Assembly: GCA_028753945.1 (NCBI GenBank)
Contig: JAPNXP010000008.1
Coordinates: 868,001-932,000, forward strand
Source: Hexactinellida sp. DTS-2022
Taxonomy: Eukaryota; Porifera; Hexactinellida
Length of the DNA stretch: 64,000 bases
Direction of reading: 5' to 3'
Positions 8,587 through 19,590 of the stretch are shown here, piece after piece. Under the pieces are notes generated by a model. The model was given only the letters and a program-made list of their open reading frames with translations. It was not told the DNA's origin and searched no databases. How positions within the stretch are numbered: position 1 is the first letter of the stretch; each line of letters starts with the position of its first letter. A program made the translations under genes and the position numbers.

Positions 8587-10695
8587 GGGATACGGACAGT
8601 TCGTTACAGACATTTCGTTACGGACATTTCGTTACACGGACACTTCGTTACAGGACACTTCGTTACACGGACACTTCGTTACACGGACACTTCGTTACAG
8701 GACACTTCGTTACACGGACACTTCGTTACAGGACACTTGTTACAAGGTACTACGTTACATTACATTTTTATATTTCATAACAATTTATATTTAATTTGAG
8801 GATAACTAAAACGCAACAATATAATTAAATAAAGTGTTATATCAAAAAATGCTTAAGTTGTTTATTTGAGAATTGAAGAGATTAGTCAATGGAGAGGTTA
8901 TTCTTACGAAACTAAAATTAAGTTGATTCCATGTAAAATCGGTGAGCTACTCCCTTCAAAAATTCTAATGGGGTTCGATGGAAATAGCTAAGGACTAGAG
9001 TCTTCAATGCTTCTTCATTAGCCTTGTTTTTAACTCTTTTTGTTGGTTTTTCTCCACTTAAAAACTTGGATTGCTTTACTTCAACTAAGCTTTGTTCTCG
9101 TTTGAGTGCTACAATGAATTTCCAAATATTTGGATGATGGCAGCCTATGGTTGAGTTGTAGGAGCGATGCCAAGCTTCTACAGCATTAGTAGTTCGAGGA
9201 ATACCCTGTGGAACTTGATGGTGATGGTTCCACATTTTTATCGGGTAAAGTGGTTCCACAAACGTTCCACCTGGAAGCCTGCGTCCCACATAAGTATACT
9301 CAAAGTAGAGAGCAAAATCTTGTGCTTGGGGTATTGCAAGTTGTGCGATTACTTGTGGAAACAACTCCAAGACATCAAGGGGTGATGCAAAGGCAAGAGG
9401 CGGATGCGAAGTGCCAGAGCCTCATCTTGAACATAGTCGGCCTGCAGACCAAACTCCTGCACCTTACGCCAAATGTTCTGGGTGAGGTGAAAAAAGCATC
9501 CTTTTACTTCTGTAAGTGGCCAAATAGCTTGAAAGCTATTAATGGCAGCCTTTTCGAAATCCATTATCATGTTTGTTGGTAAGGCATTCGGGCAAAGAAT
9601 CTTGATTTGTTCCCACATCCTTTTGTATGTGGCCTCCATCTTGTTCGGTAATAGAACAAATAGGCTCGGGAGAAGATGTCCATCCTCCAAGAGATTTGGC
9701 CCGCCTCGTAGTCCATGGATGCAGTATACCTGCGCGAATAGAGTTGGGGCAGTTTTGAAAGTACCATCGGAGAGCCATATCTGAGAAGTATTTAGCATTT
9801 CTAGGTTCATTTGGGTTCCAAATATTAGGATTCGCTGTGGACCTGGACCAGAATCGTATAACAGAAAGTTATCACCTTTTGCAGTTAATCTATATTCCAA
9901 TGGAATAATTAATTCTTCGAGACTTTCAGGTTGAGCTGGGACATTATTATTACTTTGCCTCACTCGGCGTATTGTCCGCTTAAGACTATCTACCTTAGGA
10001 AGTTTGATTGTAGTTTCTACTGTTGCACTTTCAAGCTCTTCACCAACTATGTGGTGAACATGGTCGTTACTCTCTCTTGCCCTCCTTTTCATCCCAATTT
10101 TCACTTTCATGCTACGAACATGTCTTATATCAGAATCATGAAGATGTTCATTAGTGCGTTTGATAATTTGTGTGCCTTTGGTGTGTAGTCTTGCCTTGCA
10201 AGATTCTCTCTTTTCGCATTGCCAATGTGTAATATCACCAATGACTCGCTGTTTCCCATATACAAATCCTCCTTCCACAAGCTTATAGCACTCTTTCTTA
10301 CATTTGGAAGACCGAATCAAAGTAAATTGAGGTTCTGTATCCATAAATTATAATTTTCATAAAAGTAATGTTTAAGATTATAAATACTAGTAGTACATCA
10401 TGTTTTCTTTCAACAGCTTGGTCTGGGTACTCTTACCACAATAATTAAGTGCATATACACCAATTATACTTGGGAGTGAGAAATATAAACTAAATAATCC
10501 CATTGATATGTACGAGTTCTCACTAGGTGTCACAAAACACAAATGGATTCGTTGTAAATTATAAAATGTAACGAAGTGTCCGTGTAACGAAGTGTCCGTG
10601 TAACGAATTGTCCTGTAACGAAGTGTCCGTGTAACGAAATGTCCGTAACGAAATGTCTGTAACGAAATGTCCGTGTAACGAACTGTCCGTATCCC
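8587..10695 (-). mobile_element. MULE A, FLYWCH-type, with tandem-repeat termini
   Basis: The element starts GGGATACGGACAGTTCGTTA and ends with its reverse complement at 10695. It is flanked by a perfect 9-bp duplication ACGTACAAA (8578-8586 and 10696-10704), as expected for Mutator-like transposition. Each terminus is a run of ~16-bp units (CACTTCGTTACACGGA) over ~170 bp left and ~135 bp right, in inverted orientation. The interior carries a MULE transposase gene with a frameshift. The perfect duplication indicates a fairly recent insertion. Confidence 0.9.
8918..10344 (-). pseudogene. FLYWCH-MULE transposase, frameshifted
   Basis: Transposase of MULE A, starting at the ATG at 10342-10344. 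An N-terminal FLYWCH zinc finger (residues ~5-68) shows CKKECYKL, GFVYGKQR, WQCEKRESCKARL and HLH. The MULE catalytic core follows: SDGTF (Asp near 193), MDFEKAAINSF (Asp near 262) and GCFFHLTQNIWRKV. The first frame stops just after the core; near 9370-9400 coding sense moves by one base into a second frame, with ELFPQVIAQLAIPQ and TTNAVEAWHRSYN (catalytic Glu), ending at 8918. With the shift ignored it is about 475 residues, a normal length for the family. It excises and inserts DNA at the element ends; this copy is probably inactive unless the shift is a read or editing artefact. Confidence 0.88.
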
Positions 10696-10828
10696 ACGTA
10701 CAAAATATTAGCTATAAACAAGTCTTGTATTTTAGAGCACTACTTTAATTATTTAATTATTTAAGCATTGTAATGTGATTTTCTAATTAAATTTAAATAT
10801 TAATATTTATTGTTTTGCATGGGATAAT

Positions 10829-11547
10829 CCATAGCATTCTATACTCTAAGGCAATGCCGCGGTTGAATGTACTTGGACCATGGATGAACTAGTATAGTCA
10901 ACTAAATATATGCAATGCAATTATTCTTCGAAATAAGTAATCCAGGGTGCTTCTACTTATGTAATTGTTTTATATAACCAATTTTATGCAAAATGTGTAT
11001 AATCATTTGAATGTATTTTACAATAATCACAAATCTGAGAAAATTGGTTGGAGATAGAGCATCGAAATGTATTATCATTGAATAGGAAGTTAAGGACGGG
11101 CTATCGTTTGGATTCATTGACTAAGCTGTAACTATATTCCTTCTCGAGATATGACCTCAATCATTCAAATCACGTTTCCATAGCAACAGAGGAATGTGTC
11201 AACATTCCATAATTGATTCTGAGATATTTTATGTAAAATAACTCCTAGATGGGTTAGTCACAGCAATTTGTTTGAAAAACGAAATTGAACATTTTACATG
11301 CGGTCAAAGTTTTGGCATATTTTGCCTATTAGATAATACGGTGACGTCATTTCGACCAAGTGGCACCTCAAAAATATGCGTCTTGTACATGACCACCTTT
11401 ATATAAAACAATTACATAAGTAGAAGCACCCTGGATTACTTATTTCGAAGAATAATTGCATTGCATATATTTAGTTGACTATACTAGTTCATCCATGGTC
11501 CAAGTACATTCAACCGCGGCATTGCCTTAGAGTATAGAATGCTATGG
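10829..11547. mobile_element. 719-bp element with 149-bp terminal inverted repeats
   Basis: Ends CCATAGCATTCTATACTCTA and its reverse complement; the repeats extend to about 10977 and from about 11399 with almost no mismatches. The flanks ATAAT (10824-10828 and 11548-11552) look like a 5-bp target duplication. The ~420-bp centre has no coding capacity. Superfamily is undetermined. Confidence 0.75.
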
Positions 11548-11552
11548 ATAAT

Positions 11553-12590
11553 CTTATTTGCATATTTATAATTGAAATAAAAATAAACATAAAATCCCGT
11601 CCGCAGTCCGTATTTTCTGAAATATATGGATGATAAACAATTATTTATTAACTGGCCTAATATAGCGAGAGTGTTTTAAAGAATTGAGGGCTTTCAGTTT
11701 ATGAGTACCGTATTTTCACCCGAAATGCGCCGGGTCAATAAATGCCACTCGTATGATAATCTATATATTAAAAGCACAATTGTTGTGTGTGTGTGTGGGG
11801 ATGTTTGTCCGTAATTGCAATTGATTGAAATACCATACTACCTAGAGAGCTGCAATTTGGTATATAGGAATAATTTGTCATAGCGACATGGGTCTATTGG
11901 TTTTCTAAACGAAATATTGTGAATATGACATCACACGGTAACGTTTATTATGCAGGGATTAAATCCAGGGTTAGTAATTACTTTTCAATACAATTTACTG
12001 AAATAATAAATTGCGTATAATTTACCACTCACAGGTTTCAATTTATTTGAGTTAACCATAGACTACTTTGTTAAAGGACTGTAGGCTGCCAGCTCGGGTC
12101 CTGGGGCCATTATTCACTAAACTTCTTAAACTTAGTTTAAACTAAGTTTAAGCACAAACTAAGCACAAACTAAGTCGGTATTCACGAAGCAAAACTAAGT
12201 TCAAACTAAGTCTAAACTTAGTTTGAACTTAGTTTGTGCTTAGTTTTGAGATAAAACTTAGTTCTTGCTTAGTTTTCTGTTGAAAACGAATAATGAATTA
12301 TATCTCGCATTCTTAGTAGTATACAAACATAAAATACTGTATTATTTCTTAAGTTGTTGTATTTTCAATCCTTCATTACTACTATAGAGCATGAACGGGA
12401 TAATTAAAAAAATAAAGTGCTTTGAAATTTGATTAAAATGTCCAATAATTAAACAAAAATGATTTTCTAAATTTAGAGAAATTGAAATTGGCAAATTGAA
12501 ACTAAATGAACTGTTTCAAAGAAAAATATAACTGGGAAATGTAATAACAGATCAATTAAAATGAAGAAAAAGTTCGTGTAAAACATGAAG
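11553..12590. other. Non-coding, with Helitron-like end and CTTAGTTT palindromes
   Basis: A Helitron-like 5' end (TCTATATATTAAAAGCACAA, about 11760, followed by GTGTGTGTG) has no matching 3' end. At 12115-12270 are dense inverted motifs AAACTTAGTTTAAACTAAG, similar in design to 125-268. The rest is AT-rich without recognisable features. Confidence 0.4.
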
Positions 12591-12745
12591 TACATTGGTC
12601 CCGTTCAAGTCCATTAATCCCATTCAAGTCCATTCGTCCCGTTCAGGTCCATTTGTCCCGTTCAGATCCATTCGTCCCGTTCAGGTCCATTCTTCCCGTC
12701 AGGTCCATTCGTCCCGTTTAGGTCCATTCGTCCCTTCCAGATTTA
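12589..12745. repeat. 18/19-bp minisatellite block 1
   Basis: Units of GTTCAGGTCCATTCGTCCC and variants, about eight copies. It abuts the 3' side of recombinase copy A. The same unit forms blocks at 15235-15970, 16355-16960, 18090-18310, 21475-22345 and 22788-22915, always in this orientation. Confidence 0.9.
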
Positions 12746-12849
12746 CAAATTTTCTCAGTTTGTCCGATTCCCTTGTTTGTATTTTTTTTATTTTAATTAA
12801 ATATACCACACAGCTATATACCACAATTGCACTCTTTACATTAATTCAT

Positions 12850-15040
12850 TATTTATAAACTACTCTGTATTGTTTTCTCTGCTTTTTCTTCTTTCTTCAA
12901 ACGTCACTGTCCTCCTGCTTCATGTTTCTTTGATTCTAAAATTAATATAATTTAAATTATTATTTATCTATTTTACAATTCAATTATTTTTTGTTATTTC
13001 CCCAATTGCTTCAAATTCCGTTTATTAGGTGATTTCCTCTCCCCATTTGTCGATAATATTTATCCGCGGTGCTCGCCTAATGTTGCATGCAATCTGAACT
13101 ATTTGTTTTTCCAGGCTTATTTCTGGCTATAAATGTAGATGCCGCTATCGTGGATTTTATTGAACTAATTTCTTGAAATTTCCTGCAAATGCAGTAGTTT
13201 ATTTAAACATGTTTGTACCCCTGCATGATTTATTTCCCATTGTAAGAGATAAAAAATGGACCTTTATTATCATTAATTTCCAAATCTACTTGTGGAAGAA
13301 TATTATCCCGATATTTCTCGAATGCTGTTGCCTCCGTTTTTTCTAAATTCTACTGCTGTTTGCAATTTTCCAGTTTTATGTTTAAAAAACTATAATTTTC
13401 ATATTTTGATTTACTCTTCAGCATTGTAACTTCATTTTTAAAATTTAATGTTCCTTGCGCGCTGCGAAAGAAAAATCTTACCAATTTCACTTGTATATAT
13501 TGTTAATTTGGGTTCTTGTTGTTCTATTTATTGGGTTAAACTAAATCTATATCTACATTATATAATTTACCCAGAGAAAATATTGATTTTCTTGCGATTT
13601 TATTTAAGTTCTAGTAGTTAATTAGGCTGAATGATTAACATACCTGTGGATCCGTTGTTCTATGTTGTTATAACTCTCAAGTGGGAATGTGCTTTTAAAG
13701 TTTTGATGCAAGTATAGCATAAACGAGCCGTAAATCTTGGGTACACATCTGTACTTCCTGCTGTCATTTCTTTGTTCATCTGTTTTGATGTGAAATATTT
13801 GCAGACTTTATCAGGCTCCTTCATCTCATGGAGTTTCAACTCCTGCAACATGTTGCCAATTATCATTTTGGCTTTTTCACTTATATCTTTTACATGACAG
13901 CCGCCATCCATAGATTCCATCCAATTTTGGAAATTTGTTAGAATTTCCGTCTGGAAGGGAACAGAAGAGTCAGCTTCTTGAAATAGATCGGGAAAATTGT
14001 CTACTAAAAGTAAAGGGCATCTCTGGTGTATAAAATGCAGTCGCTTCCAAAGCTGGAGCTGAAATTTCTGGCGATAAACATTCAAGGTTTTGTGACTGAA
14101 AGTGTTTCTCCAAGGATGAGGGTGAGGGTGTTGAATTTGGGTAGCAAACTTTGTCGGTCCTGCTCCCGCTATTCACATCTTCTTGCCAGATAATTTCATC
14201 TTGCAGAGTTTCGCTGTCTTGGATAGTTGCGCTTTCTATGAGAATTGCCAACTCTAGGAGAGTTTCGAATTGTTGGAAAGATGCGCCTTCTTGGAGAGAT
14301 GCGCCTTCTAGGAGAGATGCGCCTTCTTGCAGAGAGTGCCTTCTTGCACTGATGCGCTTTCTTGCAGAGATGCGCCTTCTTGGAGATATGTGCCTTCTTG
14401 CAGAGATGCGCCTTCTTGGAGATATGTGCCTTCTAGGAGAGATGCGCCTTCTTGCAGAGATGCGCTTTCTTGGAGAGATGCGCCTTCTTGCAGAGATGCG
14501 CCTTCTTGCAGAGATTCGCTTTCTGGGAGAGATGCACCTTCTAGGTTGAGATGCGCTTTCTGGAACAATTGCGCCTTCTTGCAGATTTTCCGAATGACCC
14601 TCTTGAATTGACACTGTAAGAAACGGTTGACATTTTGTCTTTACAATGATATTTTATCCTATAGTGCTTTTTATTGATATTCCGCGGCGTCTTAATATAT
14701 GGTGTCGCAATCTATTTATGAGAATGAAAAGAATTATTGGTTTGATATAACTTAGCATTTCATATTTTAATTAAACTTTACTTACCCTTCTTCAAGGATT
14801 GGCGCATTGCACGTGACGCCTTTTTATTTCGGTCTTTATATGCGCACAGGAAATATTGTTGTAGATCCGAAATATCTCGAACGCGCATCTTTTCCTCATT
14901 AATAAGGATGTCTCGTTCTGCAGACTCAATATTCGGATGCATCTGCTGCAAATGCCTTCTAAGCTTGACAATGTCTCTTTTGCAAATTGTGCAGGTAACT
15001 TTTTGGACGGTATAGCCATTAATAAATAAGCAGTTGATAT
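12850..15040 (-). pseudogene. Crypton-like tyrosine recombinase, copy A
   Basis: Decayed minus-strand gene collinear with copy B. Exon 1 (about 15020-14790) encodes a C2H2-like finger, CTICKRDIVKLRRHLQQMH. Exon 2 (about 14614-13644) holds an EGASLQ-type hexapeptide array, then FQNWMESMDGGC and ITS-like sequence ending at a CAG|GTATGT splice donor. Degenerate recombinase sequence follows to about 13200: RSAQGTL aligns with copy B's FRNAQRTGV, then TAFEKYRDNILPQV and ISYNGK. Near 13110-13030 is the tail equivalent to copy B's MGHQASTAEKYYRE, now QITCNIRRAPRINIIDKWG. Several frameshifts and stops show it is dead. Both sides are bounded by the minisatellite. Confidence 0.65.
14262..14560 (-). repeat. 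18-bp tandem repeat coding EGASLQ in copy A
   Basis: About 16 units of GAGATGCGCCTTCTTGCA. On the minus strand, in the recombinase frame, each unit reads Glu-Gly-Ala-Ser-Leu-Gln with Leu/Pro/Ser variants (SLQEGASLLEGASLQEGA). One unit carries an indel, so the sense frame switches inside the array. Because 18 is divisible by three, other frames also stay open and give artefactual Arg/Ile/Ser-rich proteins. Confidence 0.75.
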
Positions 15041-15234
15041 CGATTTTTTACAAATTTAGTTCAATTGATTTATATAGTGTCTGCTAACATATACTGTTTG
15101 CATTTGAATCAATGTAAATCAGAACAAGTGCAAAACTGGATGCGTGCATGGGTACTATTATCATTTGCCTGTGTACAGTATTCTTGTAGATACTGTAAAT
15201 GAATAACAATGCTTCATCCATTTGTCACATTTAA
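15041..15234. other. 5' flank of recombinase copy A
   Basis: Non-coding DNA between the zinc-finger exon and the minisatellite. The same ~140 bp occurs inverted at about 25270-25430, next to copy C, so it belongs to the element's 5' region. Confidence 0.5.
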
Positions 15235-15970
15235 TTCCATTCGTCCCATTTAAATCCATTTGTCCCGTTCAGATCCATTCGTCCCGTTCAGGTCCATTCA
15301 TCCCGTTCATATCGATTCGTCCCATTCAAGTCCACTTGTCTCGTTCAGGTCCATTCGTTCTGTTCAGGTCCATTCGTCCCGTTCAGGTCCATTCGTCCCG
15401 TTCAGATCCATTCGTCTCGTTCAGGTCCATTCGTCCCGTTCATATCGATTCGTCCCGTTCAGGTCCATTTGTCCCGTTGCAGTCCATTTGTCCCGTTCAG
15501 GTCCATTCGTCCCGTTCTGGTCCATTCCTCCCGTTAAGGTGCATTCGTCCCGTTCAGGTCCATTCGTCCCGTTCAGGTGCATTCGTCCCGTTCAGGTCCA
15601 TTCGTCCCGTTCAGATCCATTCGTCCCGTTCATATCGATTCGTCCCGTTGCAGTCCATTTGTCCCGTTGCAGTCCATTTGTCCCGTTCAGGTCCATTCGT
15701 CCCGTTCAGGTCCGTTCGTCCCGTTTTGGTCCATTCTTCCCGTTCAGATCCATTCGTCCCGTTTAGATCGATCCTACCGTCCGGTCCCTTCTTCCTGTTC
15801 AGGTCCATTCGTCCATTCAGGTCAATTCGTCCCGTTTAGGTCCATTCGTCCCGTTCAGGTCTATTCGTCCAGTTCAGGTCCATTCGTCCCGCTCAGGTCC
15901 ATTCGTCCCGTTCAAGTCCATTCGTCCCGTTTAGGTCCATTCATCCTGTTCTGGTCCATATGTCCCTTCC
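15235..15970. repeat. 18/19-bp minisatellite block 2
   Basis: About 39 units, mostly GTTCAGGTCCATTCGTCCC (19 bp) with variants carrying ATATCGATT, GCAGTCC or TGGTCC. All three forward frames are open because the unit lacks stops; the resulting Ser/Pro/Val-rich frames are not genes. Confidence 0.95.
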
Positions 15971-15974
15971 AGAC

Positions 15975-16345
15975 CACTCAGCTATATACCAACACTTCCA
16001 CACTTTACATTAATTCATTATTTATATACTACTCTGTATTGTTTTCTTTGCTTTTTCTTCTTTCTTCAAACGTCACTGTCCTCCTGCTTCGTGTTCCTTT
16101 GATTCTAAATTATTATAATTTAAATTTCTATTTATCTTTTTTACAATTCAATTATTTTTGCTATTTCCCCAATTCCTTCAAATACCATTTATTATGTGTT
16201 TTCCTCTCCCCATTTGTCGATAATTTTTATCCGCGGTGATCGCCTGATGTTGCATGTAATCTGAACTATTGTTTTTTTCCAGGCTTATTTCTGGCTATAA
16301 ATGTAGATTGCGCTGAGAAATAAATATATGACTAATTTAACTTGT
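15975..16345 (-). pseudogene. 3' fragment of Crypton-like element (first)
   Basis: Copies the 3' part of copy A: TTCTTTCTTCAAACGTCACT, then CCCATTTGTCGATAATTTTT and ATCCGCGGTG, ending GGCTTATTTCTGGCTATAAA. On the minus strand it corresponds to the C-terminal recombinase tail only. It passes directly into the next minisatellite block, so everything upstream of the tail is missing. An equivalent fragment is at 22375-22780. Confidence 0.6.
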
Positions 16346-16354
16346 AAATTTCGT

Positions 16355-16960
16355 TAATTCGTCCCGTTCAGGTCCATTCGTCCCGTTTAGGTCCATTCGT
16401 CCCGTTCTGGTCCATTCCTCCCGTTAAGGTGCATTCGTCCCGTTCAGGTCCATTCGTCCCGTTCAGGTCCATTCGTCCCGTTCTGGTCCATTCCTCCCGT
16501 TAAGGTGCATTCGTCCCGTTCAGGTCCATTCGTCCCGTTCAGGTGCATTCGTCCCGTTCAGGTCCATTCGTCCCATTAAGTCCGTTCATCAATGTTAAGT
16601 CCGTTCATCCCGTTAAGTCCATTAGTCCCGTTAAGTCTGTTAATCCCGTTTAGTCCGTTCATCCCGTTAAGTCCGTTCATCCCGTTGAGTCCATTAGTCC
16701 CGTTAGGTCCGCTCATCCCGTTCAAGTCCGTTCATCACGTTAAGTCCAATAGTCCCGTTCAAGTCTAGTTATCCCATTAAGTCCGTTCATCCCGTTAAGT
16801 TCATTCGTCCCGTTTAGTACGTTCATTCCGTTAAGTTAATTGTTCCCGTTAATTCCATTGGACCCGTTCTTTTCTCCTAATCCCTTTAAGTACATTGTTC
16901 CCGTTCCAGTCCATTCTTCTCGTTAAGTTCACAAATTCCTTTCAAGCCCATTAATCCCGT
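16355..16960. repeat. 18/19-bp minisatellite block 3
   Basis: Starts with 19-bp GTTCAGGTCCATTCGTCCC units and grades near 16565 into 18-bp units of the GTTAAGTCCGTTCATCCC type, becoming more diverged toward 16960. It continues at 18090-18310 beyond the inserted element 16964-18087. Confidence 0.9.
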
Positions 16961-17224
16961 TAAGGCTAAATTTCCCCGGTGTTTTCCAATAGTCCGATTG
17001 ATTGTAGTGGATTTTATATGTTTAAGTTATTGTATTAGCTATCTATAGAAAAAAAGAAATCGACTCTAGCTCATATACTCATCTAGTTATAGAATTATTT
17101 GTGAAAATGGAACTATAAATTAATGTATACGAATAATGCATATTGAGAATTGCTCAATCATTTCGAAGTTTCAGAAATTTGGTGTGATATCAAGTGAGTA
17201 AAACTACTCAGAATACTTACATAT

Positions 17225-17903
17225 CAGGCTTGTCAAAAGGTCCCGCATTGTCAGGTCAGGTCAGGTCAGGTCTTATATACAATATTTACGGTCAGGTCAG
17301 GTCAGGTCTTGGTGGAAAAAAATTCATACAGGTCAGGTCAGGTCAGGTCTTTCACATTCTCAGGTCAATTTCAGGTCATTTTCAGGTCATTTTCAGGTCA
17401 TTTCAGGTCAATTTCAGGTCAATTTCAGGTCATTTCAGGTCCATTTCAGGTCATTTCAGGTCAATTTCAGGTCCATTTCAGGTCATTTCAGGTCAATTTC
17501 AGGTCATTTTCAGGTCATTTCAGGTCAATTTCAGCAGGGCTTTCATGAGTCACCGAGTCAACTGACTCGCGTCACCGAGAAATCTGACTCGTGACAAAAT
17601 TCAGTGATTCTAGTCTGACTCGATGACTCGTGGTGACTCGCGAGTCATCGAGTCAATCAAATGAAAATCCCTGAATTTCAGGTCAATTTTAGGTCAATTT
17701 CATGTAATTTCAGGTCAATTTCAGGTCATTTTCAGGTCAATTCAGGTCAAAAAAGTTCAGTTCAGGTCAGGTCAGGTCAGGTCAAAATCATGCAAGATTA
17801 GGTTCAGGTCAGGTCAGGTCAGGTCAAGGCTTTCAGAAAATAGGTTCAGGTCACTCAAAGGTCAGGTCAGGTCAGGTCATGACCTGATCTTTTGACAAGC
17901 CTG
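17225..17903. mobile_element. hAT-type MITE made of CAGGTC repeats
   Basis: Ends CAGGCTTGTCAAAAGGTC and GATCTTTTGACAAGCCTG, flanked by a perfect 8-bp duplication TTACATAT (17217-17224, 17904-17911), diagnostic of hAT transposition. The interior is almost wholly CAGGT and TTTCAGGTCATTTCAGGTC tandem units, interrupted by a second MITE at 17535-17673. Confidence 0.88.
17535..17673. mobile_element. 139-bp hAT-type MITE nested in a hAT MITE
   Basis: Begins CAGGGCTTTCATGAGTC and ends AAATGAAAATCCCTG. Perfect 8-bp duplication AATTTCAG at 17527-17534 and 17674-17681. The interior is built of GACTCG/CGAGTC motifs. It sits inside the CAGGTC array of 17225-17903. Confidence 0.88.
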
Positions 17904-18089
17904 TTACATATACCTACAGCTATGGAGTGAATACTTTTTGGTGATGATATAAAATTTCAATTTGAATGCTAAGGCGATGATTTTGCAGAATTTTTGATAA
18001 GGTGATGATTTTCAAAGAATTCTGATTAGTCATTGCCTTAGAACTACAATCAATCGGACTATTGGAAAAGACCGGGGAAATTTAGCCTT

Positions 18090-18310
18090 AAATTCTCTTA
18101 ATCCGTTTAGGTCATTTCACCCCGTTATGTCCACAAATCTCGTTCAAGTCCATTTATCACGTTAAGTACATAAATCTTGTTTCACTCCAATATCCCGTTA
18201 AGTGCACAAATCCCGTTCAAGTCAATTAACACGGATCTCGTTCAAGTCCATTTATCCCTTTAAGTGCACAAACCCCGTTCAAGTCCATTAATACGGATTA
18301 CCTTAAGTTC
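18090..18310. repeat. Minisatellite block 4 (diverged)
   Basis: Diverged 18-bp units such as CCCGTTCAAGTCCATTTATC, continuing block 3 across the TTAA element. It ends before the 3' end of recombinase copy B. Confidence 0.75.
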
Positions 18311-18779
18311 GTTTCCTTTTTTAAATTATCTATTTATTATTTTGAATACCGTGTCCTTATTTACAATAATTTTTAATTGAAACCTTTTGAATTTTCTGCA
18401 CCTTATTTATTCTATTCCCAAACTATTTATTATTTTTGATTTATATCCTTTATAATTTCCTCAAACACATCACCAGTATCATTATTAATTGTGAATCATT
18501 TTCATTTTCATCCCTTGGGGCAATCGCTTCATAGGCTCTAATGAGGTGATGTCCTCCTCCTATTTCTCTATAATATTTTTCAGCAGTGCTTGCCTGATGC
18601 CCCATATAGTCTGCAACCAGTTGCGACTTTTCAGGTATTGAGGTTGCAATATGGGTTGCTGTCGCAATTCTTGATTGCGTGGATGTTATTGTGCTTTGCA
18701 CACCTGTGCGTTTCATTAATATATTTAAACTTTTTGTACTCCTTGTTGAGTTATATTCTTCCCGGTGTAAGAAAGAAAA

Positions 18780-18789
18780 ACGTTGTTGC

Positions 18790-18820
<31 letters not shown>

Positions 18821-18822
18821 AT
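18780..18822. repeat. GTT/AAC microsatellite inside the recombinase
   Basis: About 12 GTT triplets on the plus strand encode a run of Asn on the minus strand, between PLIE and VFLSYTGK of recombinase copy B. Copy A has EINDNKGPF at this point, so the expansion is specific to copy B. Confidence 0.85.
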
Positions 18823-19314
18823 TTTCTATTAATGGTAAAACGTTTTGCACATACCTCATTAGTGCTTCTCCAGCTAGTCTATCAAAAAAAATAACAGCCG
18901 GTTTTGCCTTCCCGGTTTTATGTTTGTAGACTTTAATTTTTCTGAATTCCCCATCCTCCTCTGAATTTTCAACTTCATTGCATTGCATTCCGCACACTAC
19001 CCCGGTCCTCTGCGCATTTCGGAATATTATTTCGCCAATTAATACAGCTCTATATTCGTAGTATGTATTTGGGGTTAATTTCGTATCTGGGTTGCATGTT
19101 ATTATCGATTTTAGCAAATCACATCTTAGTGAGGAAGTAAATAGTTTTCGATGTATTTTCTGTTCTGACATGATTCATGTTCTGTTTTTCTTCTTTTTTC
19201 TATTTTTTCGGTCTGTGCCTTCTTTTTTAGGGTTCTATGCCATCTACAAGAAGGGTAGCAATTATATTTCAGAAAATTTGAGTCTCTTAAACTGGGGCGT
19301 ATTATTGTAAACAA

Positions 19315-19590
19315 TTATCAATCATTTGCCAAGTAGATAGTCGCAATATAAATCGATATTTACGATACAATATTCTAAGGGCATTTTTGTGTTTATTTAA
19401 CAGCGAAATTTCAAAGGAAAAGTTATTTTGTGATATCCTTATGACCATTGAGTCAAATTTCTCCAACCATCATGACCTGAAAATCAGTAGATATAAGTTT
19501 ACAATACATTAGATAAGTTTGGGCCAAAGCCAACCTTATGGACCTAAGTAACCCCCGTTTACAGTACATTTAATTAAACTGAATGTGATT
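19315..19590. other. Intron of recombinase copy B
   Basis: The gap between the GTAAAT donor at 19593-19592 and the acceptor at 19244. It is AT-rich with no other feature. Copy C has a shorter intron (25585-25749) at the same position. Confidence 0.55.

Larger units (their letters stand above)
16964..18087. mobile_element. TTAA-flanked element inserted in the minisatellite
   Basis: Terminal inverted repeats of about 46 bp run from GGCTAAATTTCCCCGGT through CCAATAGTCCGATTGATTGT at the left to the complement at the right. TTAA flanks both ends (16960-16963 and 18088-18091). No transposase is present. A hAT-type element (17225-17903) lies inside. The outer arms at 16985-17224 and 17912-18050 are AT-rich and non-coding. 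Confidence 0.75.

Noticed and set aside
15222..16239. Overlapping long forward frames rich in Ser, Arg, Pro, Val and Phe
   Set aside because: They are translations of the 19-bp minisatellite, which lacks stops in all three frames; no start context or non-repeat domain supports a gene.
17194..17565. Frames with Gln/Val/Arg/Ser repeats in the CAGGTC region
   Set aside because: They translate short tandem repeats inside a hAT MITE with a verified target duplication.
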